Shown piece by piece: positions 14,770-20,423 of a DNA stretch of 20,423 nt (its first letter is position 1; the number at the start of each line of letters is the position of its first letter). The DNA comes from an uncultured Coriobacteriaceae bacterium (GTDB lineage Bacteria > Actinomycetota > Coriobacteriia > Coriobacteriales > Eggerthellaceae). The DNA is taken from contig USJN01000003.1 in the NCBI GenBank assembly GCA_900554945.1, positions 1 through 20,423 on the forward strand. Direction: 5' to 3'. Both the position numbers and the translations under genes were made by a program. A model generated the notes under the pieces. It was not told where the DNA came from and did not search any database. It saw only the letters and a list, made by a program, of their open reading frames with translations.

Positions 14770-16386
14770 CTATAGCACTTCGCCCGTTCCATCAGGCTCT
14801 TTCCGTGGCGTTTTCACCTGCTGTTCATAGGCTTCGGGCGCGGGAGCAGGGACATCCACCGAGTGTGCCGTTTGGGCGGAAGCGTCCGAAGGCACTTTGT
14901 CCTCGGAGGAGAGCTTCCTTTCAGCAGAAGCAGCAGTCGCGTTGCGCTTCGCCCCTCGCGAGGAATTGCCTGCCGCGGCGCGGCTTTCCGCCGTGGCAGG
15001 ATTACCCGTCGTCGCGCGACTTTCCGCTGGAGTACGATAGCCTTTTGTAGCGCGACTTTCCGCCGTGCGGCCGAGCACCGCCGCGCGGTCGCGGGCGGCG
15101 GCATCCGCGCGGTAAGCTTCCCAACCCCGCTCGCTCGGATGATAGAAGCAGCCGCGCTCCAAGCCATCGGGAAGGTAGCGCTGCTCGACCCATCCTTCGG
15201 GGTAGTCGTGGGGATATTTGTAGGTTCCGTAGTTCTCAGATCCCGGACGATGCCTATCGCGCAGGTAATCGGGCACCTTGCGCGCAGGCCCCCGTCGAAC
15301 CTCGGCGAGCGCCGCGTCGATTCCCGCCTCCGCGGCGTTGCTCTTCGGGGCGAGCGCTAGGTATATCGCCGCCTGCGCCAGGTTGATGCGGCATTCCGGG
15401 TAGCCGATGACCTCAGCAGACTTGAATGCGGCTTCGGCAATGAGAAATGCTTGCGGGTCGGCGTTGCCCACGTCTTCCGAAGCCTGGATCATCATGCGGC
15501 GCGCGATGAACTTCGGGTCCTCCCCACCGTCGATCATGCGCGCGAGCCAATAGAGCGCAGCGTCGGGGTCGCTCCCACGCATCGACTTGATGAACGCGGA
15601 GATGACGTCGTAGTGCATGTCCTTGTTCTTGTCGTAAGCAAGCGCGCGGTGGGGCGTTGCGCGACGCACGATATCGACGCTGATGAGAGCAGGCTTTTTG
15701 GGAGTACCGGGCGCCACCATCTGCGAGGCGAGCTCGAGCGTGGTAAGCGAGGCACGCCCATCGCCCCCAGCGAGCAGTACGATTGCGGAAAGTGCGTCGT
15801 CGGCAAGCGCATAGCGCCCGGCGAGCCCGCGTTCGTCAGCGAGCGCGCGGCGAACAAGCTGCGCGATTTCCCCATCGGTGAGCGAGTGGAGCTCGACCAC
15901 GCGGGAACGGCTGATGAGCGCTGAGTTCACTTCGAAGAACGGGTTTTCCGTGGTGGCTCCCACCAGCACGAGCACGCGGTTTTCGACCGCATGGAGCAGC
16001 GCGTCTTGCTGACTGCGGTTGAAGCGGTGGATCTCGTCGACGAACAGGATGGTTCGAAGGCCCTGCATCGTCAGGCGCTTTTCCGCGGCGCTAATCTCGC
16101 GGCGCAGGTCGGACACGGTGCCGCCGATGGCGGACACTTCCACAAAGGTTGCCCTCGTGTGCTCGGCGATGACATGCGCAAGCGAGGTTTTCCCCGTGCC
16201 CGCGGGCCCGAAGAGGATGACCGAGCTTAGGCTGTCGCCTTCAATGGCGCTGCGCAACCAGCTGCCAGGGCCGACCGCGTCGGTCTGTCCCACGACCTCA
16301 TCGAGCGTGCGGGGGCGCATGCGCACCGCAAGCGGCGCCACTTCCGCGCGGCGCTCGTTTTCTATTGCTGTAAATAAGGTTTCCAT
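14770..16386 (-). CDS. rarA: Replication-associated recombination protein A (RarA/MgsA AAA+ ATPase)
   Basis: RarA is a DNA-dependent AAA+ ATPase related to clamp loaders that acts at stalled replication forks. The 538-aa protein, counted from METLFTAIEN, has MRPRTLDEVVGQ (23-34), Walker A GPAGTGKTS (60-68), Walker B FVDEIHRFN (115-123), sensor 1 ATTENPFF (144-151) and an arginine finger in SRSRV (159-163). The tetramerisation domain ends near KYPHDYPEGW and residue 430. The family usually stops there. Here a further 100-residue tail carries degenerate AESRA repeats and looks disordered. An in-frame upstream extension exists but crosses the promoter and looks non-coding. The ATG at 16386 has no Shine-Dalgarno, and a -10 box ends 7 nt before it, so the gene is probably leaderless. 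Confidence 0.95.
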   Translation of the reverse strand: METLFTAIENERRAEVAPLAVRMRPRTLDEVVGQTDAVGPGSWLRSAIEGDSLSSVILFGPAGTGKTSLAHVIAEHTRATFVEVSAIGGTVSDLRREISAAEKRLTMQGLRTILFVDEIHRFNRSQQDALLHAVENRVLVLVGATTENPFFEVNSALISRSRVVELHSLTDGEIAQLVRRALADERGLAGRYALADDALSAIVLLAGGDGRASLTTLELASQMVAPGTPKKPALISVDIVRRATPHRALAYDKNKDMHYDVISAFIKSMRGSDPDAALYWLARMIDGGEDPKFIARRMMIQASEDVGNADPQAFLIAEAAFKSAEVIGYPECRINLAQAAIYLALAPKSNAAEAGIDAALAEVRRGPARKVPDYLRDRHRPGSENYGTYKYPHDYPEGWVEQRYLPDGLERGCFYHPSERGWEAYRADAAARDRAAVLGRTAESRATKGYRTPAESRATTGNPATAESRAAAGNSSRGAKRNATAASAERKLSSEDKVPSDASAQTAHSVDVPAPAPEAYEQQVKTPRKEPDGTGEVL

Positions 16387-16393
16387 GCCGCGT

Positions 16394-16422
16394 ATCATAT
16401 CATGCGAACGTTTGTTTGCCCA
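16394..16422 (-). promoter_or_regulatory. rarA promoter implying a leaderless mRNA
   Basis: On the minus strand a -10 hexamer TATGAT (16399-16394; 5/6 to consensus) is preceded at 17-bp spacing by TGGGCA (16422-16417; 4/6 to TTGACA). The A of the rarA ATG is at 16386, 8 nt after the last base of the -10 box, where transcription is expected to start. No Shine-Dalgarno-like sequence lies between. Leaderless genes are common in Actinomycetota. Confidence 0.65.
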
Positions 16423-16434
16423 GAGGCGAAGAGC

Positions 16435-16474
16435 GAGAAAAGAAATGACCCGCCGGAAAGGGAGGTCCGGCGGG
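16435..16474 (-). terminator. Intrinsic terminator of the candidate sRNA
   Basis: A perfect 9-bp GC-rich stem, CCCGCCGGA and TCCGGCGGG (16474-16466 and 16457-16449 on the minus strand), encloses an 8-nt loop CCTCCCTT. A T-rich tail, TCATTTCTTTTCTC, follows. The T tract exists only on the minus strand, which orients the unit. It lies just upstream of the rarA -35 box and would insulate rarA. Confidence 0.7.
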
Positions 16475-16574
16475 CCCAAGGAGGGGATTAGACGGTCGGG
16501 GTTAGGACCGCCTGTTGCTTTCGAAAGAAGGCAACTGCAGGGTTCTCGAAGGAGGGGGGACCTTCTCACCTGCT
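16437..16574 (-). ncRNA. Candidate small RNA with C-rich loops (6C-like)
   Basis: Minus-strand RNA of about 138 nt. The predicted +1 is an A at 16574. The first stem starts one base later: GCAGG (16573-16569) pairs with CCUGC (16541-16537), and inside it GAAGG pairs with CCUUC (16565-16561 and 16552-16548). The apical loop is UCCCCCCU, with exactly six C. Further down come a GUUGC/GCAAC hairpin (16535-16514), CGGUC/GACCG around the loop CUAACCCC, an unpaired segment containing CCCCUCCUU, and a final 9-bp terminator hairpin with the loop CCUCCCUU. C-rich hairpin loops define actinobacterial 6C RNA (B11 in mycobacteria) and resemble sRNAs that block Shine-Dalgarno sites. The unit has its own promoter and terminator and ends before the rarA promoter. 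No ORF explains it. Membership in the 6C family is an inference. Confidence 0.6.
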
Positions 16575-16580
16575 GCTTGC

Positions 16581-16589
16581 AGTATAACA
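16581..16589 (-). promoter_or_regulatory. Extended -10 promoter of the candidate sRNA
   Basis: The minus strand reads TGT directly followed by TATACT, an extended -10 element (TGN plus a 5/6 hexamer). No good -35 hexamer is present at 16-18 bp, as is usual for extended -10 promoters. The predicted start, about 7 nt downstream, falls one base before the first stem of the RNA. That agreement supports both calls. Confidence 0.55.
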
Positions 16590-16629
16590 ACCACCCTTGA
16601 ACCCCTTATGTTCGACACGTGGGCATCTT

Positions 16630-17040
16630 ATGAATCAACCAGGGCTTTTGTTACGAGTTCGTTTCTTTTAGCGGCTCCGAGACAATCCGCTCCCTCTGCT
16701 TGCCACGCTCGTCTACCTTATCAACAGGTTCGTCTTCTCGTTTGATTGCGTTTTGCCGTACGAGTTTGTCAACTATCATCTCGCCGACCTTTGCGGCGGC
16801 ATCGTTTTCCCTGCTTACGTAAACGTCCTGACCAGGGTTGTTTCGGGCAGAGAGATTATCTGCGGCCTGGGGTCTTCCCTCCTTCTCTCGGCATTGTGCG
16901 CAGTATGCTGGGAAGTCTTGGCCTCGTGCTTCCTGCATTTCGGCACCGCCGATCCCATTGACGCCCTCATGTACTTCCTCGGCGGGCTTGTCTACCTCGC
17001 TTTCTACAAGATTCTCCCGAGAGAGGGAAAAGTGGCCTAG
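16630..17040 (+). pseudogene. Small polytopic membrane protein with in-frame amber codon
   Basis: On the plus strand an ATG at 16630 opens MNQPGLLLRVRFF, then a TAG at 16669-16671 interrupts. The same frame then continues for 122 codons to a TAG at 17038-17040. The continuation is clearly membrane-protein-like, with four hydrophobic segments: around LLATLVYLINRFVF, CGGIVFPAYVNVL, SLLLSALCAVCWEVLASCF, and ALMYFLGGLVYLAFY just after a TADPID motif. No ATG, GTG or TTG lies between the amber codon and a TTG at 16753, so starting there would remove the first membrane segment and leaves no Shine-Dalgarno. The simplest reading is a nonsense-mutated gene; a truncated functional form from 16753 (95 aa) is the alternative. 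The WE...DP.D...Y..G spacing recalls VanZ-like integral membrane proteins, but I do not recognise the family securely. Confidence 0.55.
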
Positions 17041-17460
17041 CCGCGCGCCTGGGAAGCTTGCGCGACACAACGGCGACAATCCTGCCCATACCCCCTGGGA
17101 ATTCGCGCGCGACACTTTTCGAGAGGGTCCTGCCAGAAATCGGGTGGTTTTCATCAAGCCAGAGAAAAGGTAATGAGCTTGAATTTGGGTTAGCTCAGCT
17201 TGCGTTGTTCTGACCTGGTCATTTGCTTGGACGGAATTGAAACTGGCTTGGCAATGCGGTTGTATAGCTTTTGGATTCGGCGACAAGGCTTCTCGATTTG
17301 ATGAAGAGTGCCGTTTTTCTGGCAGTTACCCCCTTCTCCAAGTGCACTGTAATCACGCGCTTTTCGAAACAGGGAGAAATCGGTCTTTTTTGTTCGCTAA
17401 AATGGACGAGCGCAAAGCTGTGAATTGGCTCTGCGGGAAGGCGACCGGTTGGAGGAGACG
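17041..17460. other. Gene-free stretch before ung with degenerate short repeats
   Basis: No credible protein or RNA gene is visible in these 420 bp. Two sets of imperfect repeats are present. CTGGGAA, a 4-5 nt spacer and GCGCGACAC occur at 17049-17068 and 17095-17115. CTTTTCGA followed by AGAAATCGG and a T-rich run occurs at 17115-17154 and 17360-17394. The base composition is visibly less GC-rich than in the coding genes. A possible -10 box (TAAAAT, 17398-17403) lies 57 nt before the ung start, without a recognisable -35. Confidence 0.6.
17115..17394 (+). repeat. Two diverged copies of a CTTTTCGA...AGAAATCGG...T-run motif
   Basis: Copy 1 (17115-17154) has CTTTTCGA, 12 bp, AGAAATCGG, then TGG and TTTTCATC. 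Copy 2 (17360-17394) has CTTTTCGA, 7 bp, AGAAATCGG, then TC and TTTTTTGTTC. The shared blocks keep the same order and orientation. They may be conserved promoter-proximal elements or decayed repeats; nothing in the window decides this. Confidence 0.4.
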
Positions 17461-18285
17461 GTGGAAAAACAGGAATCGATCGATGCGTGGTTCGCGCTCG
17501 TTTCCGAGCAGGCGAAGGCGACTGCACAGCGATTGCTCTTAGAGGTTGACGACCTGCGAAGGGAAGAGACCATCTATCCGCCGCAAGGCGACATCTTGAA
17601 CGCGCTTGCCTATGTAGCGCCCGAAGATGTTCGCGCCGTCATTCTGGGGCAGGACCCCTATCATGGCCCGGGGCAGGCGATGGGCTTGTCATTCTCGGTG
17701 CCCAACGGGGAGAAGCTTCCGCCAAGCTTGCGCAATATCTATAAGGAAATGGCATCTGACCTGGGGTGCAATATGCCCGTGAGCGGTGATTTGTCTGCGT
17801 GGGCACAGCAAGGCGTGCTGCTTTTGAACGCGACGCTCACCGTGCGGGAGCACGCAGCGAACTCCCACAGCAAGTTGGGCTGGCAGGTGGTCACAACGGC
17901 GATCGTCGAGGCGTGCATGCGCTTGCCTCAGCCGGTGGTCTTTTTGGCGTGGGGACGTCCGGCTATCAAGCTGATCGAGAGCGCGAAGGCGCGCGTGTCG
18001 AAGGATGCGCTCGAGGGCGGAGATTGCGCTGGCGTTGCGGGCTCTGGCTCCGATGACCCCGCATCGAGCGGTACCGCCCCCGCTGTCGCCGACGCAACCG
18101 GCTCCTCTTCAGGTGACGCTCTTTCCCGTAAGTTCATCCTCAAAAGCACGCACCCCTCGCCGCTTTCGGCATCGCGTGCGGCTGGCGACCTACCCGCTTT
18201 CCTGGGGTCGCGTCCGTTCTCCCGCGCAAACGACCTGCTGAGGGAATGCGGAGTCGAGCCTATCGATTGGGCGCTTGCTGGCTGA
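17461..18285 (+). CDS. ung: Uracil-DNA glycosylase, family 1, with internal insertion
   Basis: Ung excises uracil from DNA as the first step of base excision repair. The 274-aa protein has the water-activating loop GQDPYHGPGQAMGLSFSV with D65, Y67 and F78, LLLNATLTV with N123, SHSKLGW (135-141), and the DNA-intercalation loop HPSPLSASR with H231. The GTG at 17461 is taken as the start because GGAGGAG lies directly upstream (17451-17457). An in-frame TTG at 17425 has no such site. Family 1 enzymes are about 225-230 aa. The excess sits at about residues 178-220, a Gly/Ser/Ala/Asp-rich segment between the WGRPAIKLI strand and the HPSP loop, where it should protrude as a surface loop without disturbing catalysis. 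The 3' end overlaps the convergent esterase gene by 26 bp. Confidence 0.95.
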   Translation: MEKQESIDAWFALVSEQAKATAQRLLLEVDDLRREETIYPPQGDILNALAYVAPEDVRAVILGQDPYHGPGQAMGLSFSVPNGEKLPPSLRNIYKEMASDLGCNMPVSGDLSAWAQQGVLLLNATLTVREHAANSHSKLGWQVVTTAIVEACMRLPQPVVFLAWGRPAIKLIESAKARVSKDALEGGDCAGVAGSGSDDPASSGTAPAVADATGSSSGDALSRKFILKSTHPSPLSASRAAGDLPAFLGSRPFSRANDLLRECGVEPIDWALAG

Positions 18286-19201
18286 TTGCCCAGGCGATTC
18301 CGCGCGCCATGCGAAGCGCGGGCTCTTTGAAGTGGTTGCCGGGGTTCGACTCGAATTGCGTCGGTACTCCCTTGCTGCGAAATGCGGCTACGACCTCGTC
18401 CGTTCCCGTTGCGACGTTGCGCAGAAGTCGGCTCGGGGTCTTCGCTTCCTTGCTGCCAAGCGAGAAATACGCGCAATCGATTGGACAGGCGAGTGGCGTC
18501 TCGGTGACGAAGTGCGCGAAATCGGGATACCAAAGCGAGCCCGAAGCGCTTGCAATGCGGGAGAAGGCCGACGAGTTGAATGACGCCCAGGTGGCGAAGA
18601 GTCCTGCAAGCGAGTAACCCGCGACGGTGCGGCATATTCGGCCGTCGTTGGGCTCGCCGCATTCCCGTTCGACTTGGGGGATGATCGCTTCTTCTAGCAG
18701 GCGAAGCTGGTCTTGGGCGCGTCCCGCAAAGGGGGCGTCGTCGGCAAACAGGCCAGGGCATTCCCAAGGTGTAAGGTTGTCGTTCCAACAAGCGGGTTTG
18801 ATGGCGACGAGTGTGAACGGTGGGCAGCCGATGCGCTGGCATTCGCTGAGGACGTCGAGGCCATCTCCGTCGTAAACATGCAGATAGACGATGTGATGGA
18901 GGCGGTTGCTGTCGTCCTCTTCGCCGCCTTCGCCAGCGCGATTGCGCGCATTGCCCGAAGATTGCTCAGGCCAAACAGTGACGCACGCCCCTTGAACGTC
19001 AAGCGCAAAGAGGGGTGTCGGGGTATATTCGGAACAGGCCATTTCCGCATTCGGGGCTGACGCCTCGCCATCTTTCGCGGCAACCACTTCGGCCGAGAAG
19101 GCGTTGGCGATAAGCGAAACAGAGCTCCCGCCCGCAAGCTTTCTTGCGCCCGCAGGATCATCTACGGGCGCGCCAAGGGTGTCGTGTCTGCCTCGTCCCA
19201 T
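18260..19201 (-). CDS. Alpha/beta hydrolase, putative esterase (esterase D / IroE-Fes-like)
   Basis: The 313-aa protein looks like a PF00756-type esterase. The nucleophile elbow is GYSLAG (195-200) with S197. The likely catalytic histidine is H290 in NPGNH, and an acidic candidate is E252 after YFSLGS. The segment HHIVYLHVYDGDGLDVL (102-118) matches the strand and DG turn found early in this fold, and the FTLVAIKP stretch is the next strand. There is no signal peptide, so the protein is probably cytosolic. Family members cleave siderophore, S-formylglutathione or other small esters; the substrate cannot be told. It starts 12 nt after the prfC stop, with an unusually G-rich ribosome site (AGGGGGG) overlapping that stop, so it is probably cotranscribed with prfC. 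Confidence 0.85.
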   Translation of the reverse strand: MGRGRHDTLGAPVDDPAGARKLAGGSSVSLIANAFSAEVVAAKDGEASAPNAEMACSEYTPTPLFALDVQGACVTVWPEQSSGNARNRAGEGGEEDDSNRLHHIVYLHVYDGDGLDVLSECQRIGCPPFTLVAIKPACWNDNLTPWECPGLFADDAPFAGRAQDQLRLLEEAIIPQVERECGEPNDGRICRTVAGYSLAGLFATWASFNSSAFSRIASASGSLWYPDFAHFVTETPLACPIDCAYFSLGSKEAKTPSRLLRNVATGTDEVVAAFRSKGVPTQFESNPGNHFKEPALRMARGIAWAISQQAPNR

Positions 19202-19208
19202 CGCTACA

Positions 19209-19215
19209 CCCCCCT
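19209..19215 (-). promoter_or_regulatory. G-rich Shine-Dalgarno of the esterase gene
   Basis: The minus strand reads AGGGGGG, beginning inside the prfC TAG stop and ending 7 nt before the esterase ATG. It sets the esterase start and suggests translational coupling. The same seven bases are a perfect complement of the CCCCCCU part of the apical loop in the candidate sRNA at 16437-16574. Confidence 0.6.
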
Positions 19216-20423
19216 AGATGGAGAAGTTGCCAACCTCCGAAAGCTCCAGGTCAGCGTTGCGCTCGCTCGCCCAATTCACGTTCCACGCGCTCGTGAACAA
19301 AAGCAGCTTGCGGCCGCGCATGTCTTCGACGCGCAGTGTGTCGCTTGTTAGGTTGAGCTTCGCGATGTCGTAGGTGGAAGGATCGTTCATGATCCAGCGA
19401 ATCTCGGAATAGGGGAGCGCCTGCCTGCGCACCTCGACGCCGTATTCGCTTTTCAGGCGCTGTTCAAGCACGTCGAGCTGCAGCACGCCGACGACGCCCA
19501 CGATGACGCTTTCCATGCCAAAGCCCGGCTCGCGGAAAATCTGGATGGCGCCTTCCTGCGCGAGCTCTTCCATGCCCTTCACGAATTGCTTGCGTTTGAG
19601 CGTGTTCACCTGCGTGACGCGCGCGAAGATCTCGGGCGCAAATGTGGGGATTTCGGGATATTGAACGCGGCATTTACCTGCGCAAACGGTATCGCCAATC
19701 GAGAATATGCCCGGATCGAACAGCCCAACGATGTCGCCCGCGTACGCCTCGTCGACCGTTGCGCGGTCGTCCGCCATAAGCGAGGTTCCCGTGGCGAGCT
19801 TCAGCTTCTTGCCGCCCTGCATGTGCACTGCGTCCATGCCGCGCTCGAACTTTCCCGAGCAGATGCGCACGAAGGCGATGCGGTCGCGGTGGTTCTTGTC
19901 CATGTTCGCCTGGATTTTGAAGACGAATCCCGAAAACTCGTCGCGCATCGGGTCGACCGGCTCGCCCGTGAGGCAATCGGTGTAGGGGAGCGGCGTGGGG
20001 GTGAGGCGCAGAAACTCTTTCAGGAACGGTTCGACGCCGAAGTTGGTGAGCGCGCTGCCGAAGAACACGGGGGAGAGCTTGCCGGTGCGCACCGCGTTAA
20101 GGTCGAGCTCGTCACCTGCGCCGTCGAGCAGCTCGATGTCGTCGATGAGGTTCGCGTGGTTCGCTTCCCCGATGAGGTCGGCAAGCGCGGCGTCGCCGAG
20201 CTCGGCCTCGATTTCCGCAACTTTCTTGGTGGCGTTGGCGTGCCCGTCGCCCTCGAAGGCGATGACGCGGCGGGTTTGGCGGTCGAACACGCCGCGGAAG
20301 TTTTGCCCGCAGCCGATCGGCCAGTTCATCGGGTAGGTGCCGATGCCGAGCACCGTCTCGATCTCCTCCATGAGGTCGAACGGGTCGCGCGTCTCGCGGT
20401 CGAGCTTGTTCACGAAGGTGAAG
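19214..20423 (-). CDS. prfC: Peptide chain release factor 3 (truncated by window edge)
   Basis: RF3 is a translational GTPase that helps release RF1 or RF2 from the ribosome after termination. The visible 403 codons run from the G4 motif NKLDRE at the window edge, where the frame stays open through the edge as FTFVNKLDRE, to the natural TAG stop. RF3-specific sequence includes RDPFDLMEEIE, the MNWPIG and FRGVFDR stretch, FFGSALTNFGVEPFL, the domain II FVFKIQANMDKNHRDR, and the domain III IFREPGFGMESVIVGVVGVLQLDVLEQRL. Full-length RF3 is about 525-535 aa, so roughly 125 residues (P-loop and switch regions) lie outside the window. EF-G is excluded by FKIQANMDKNHRDR and the C-terminal domain pattern. 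Confidence 0.95.
   Translation of the reverse strand, partial: FTFVNKLDRETRDPFDLMEEIETVLGIGTYPMNWPIGCGQNFRGVFDRQTRRVIAFEGDGHANATKKVAEIEAELGDAALADLIGEANHANLIDDIELLDGAGDELDLNAVRTGKLSPVFFGSALTNFGVEPFLKEFLRLTPTPLPYTDCLTGEPVDPMRDEFSGFVFKIQANMDKNHRDRIAFVRICSGKFERGMDAVHMQGGKKLKLATGTSLMADDRATVDEAYAGDIVGLFDPGIFSIGDTVCAGKCRVQYPEIPTFAPEIFARVTQVNTLKRKQFVKGMEELAQEGAIQIFREPGFGMESVIVGVVGVLQLDVLEQRLKSEYGVEVRRQALPYSEIRWIMNDPSTYDIAKLNLTSDTLRVEDMRGRKLLLFTSAWNVNWASERNADLELSEVGNFSI

Noticed and set aside
16437..16574. Interpretation as 4.5S/SRP RNA, 6S RNA or a known riboswitch
   Set aside because: The SRP core loop (GGAAGG with AGCAG), the long 6S rod with a central bubble, and riboswitch signatures I know are all absent. 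The C-rich loops fit the 6C type better.
17190..17235. tRNA-like GGTTAGCTCAG sequence
   Set aside because: It resembles a tRNA D-arm start, but there is no matching GAGC arm, no anticodon or T-arm (GGTTCGA) at the right distance and no acceptor pairing.
16651..17286. A 211-codon minus-strand open frame opposite the small membrane protein
   Set aside because: Its product is hydrophilic and unpatterned, whereas the plus strand shows four coherent membrane segments over the same DNA.
17237..17542. A 101-codon plus-strand frame overlapping the ung start
   Set aside because: Its 3' third overlaps ung in another frame, it has no ribosome site, and its product shows no domain or membrane pattern.

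Overview
The window is GC-rich, densely coding bacterial chromosome. The gene families and their order (rarA, a DUF948-like gene, an AI-2E permease, alaS, ruvX, mltG, yqeG, aroE, an LCP gene, then aroC-aroK-aroB-aroQ-pepP near efp) suggest a Gram-positive Actinomycetota, most likely class Coriobacteriia. That placement rests on gene order, base composition, frequent GTG/TTG starts and one apparent leaderless gene. It is an inference, not a database result.

Layout from left to right. A truncated efp (+) ends in a clear intrinsic terminator and converges on pepP (-). From pepP to rarA (473-16386) every recognised protein gene is on the minus strand. Read in transcription order, rarA, a DUF948-like membrane-anchored protein, an AI-2E permease, alaS, ruvX, mltG, yqeG, aroE and an LCP ligase follow one another with gaps of 2 to 87 bp. 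About 215 bp further on come aroC-aroK-aroB, which overlap each other and are probably translationally coupled. A 375-bp gap holding a 105-bp palindrome and a second, deleted copy of the same repeat separates these from aroQ and pepP. AroB, AroQ, AroE, AroK and AroC are five of the seven shikimate-pathway enzymes. They are interleaved with cell-wall genes (mltG, LCP) and translation genes (alaS, efp).

Upstream of rarA the pattern changes. rarA appears leaderless, with its -10 box ending 7 nt before the ATG. Immediately upstream is a compact minus-strand unit that looks like a small RNA gene: an extended -10 promoter, a first hairpin with exactly six C in its loop, more C-rich segments, and a GC-rich terminator with a U-rich tail. 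It resembles the actinobacterial 6C / C-rich-loop sRNA type and is the most interesting element here. Next, on the plus strand, is a small polytopic membrane protein whose reading frame has an in-frame TAG between the only plausible ATG and its first membrane segment; it is probably a recent pseudogene. A gene-free stretch of about 420 bp with degenerate short repeats leads to ung (+).

The right end holds ung (+), which overlaps tail to tail with an esterase-like alpha/beta hydrolase (-). The hydrolase lies 12 nt downstream of prfC (-, truncated by the window edge). The prfC-hydrolase junction carries a G-rich Shine-Dalgarno that is complementary to the six-C loop of the candidate sRNA. I see no CRISPR array, phage genes, transposase, tRNA or rRNA.
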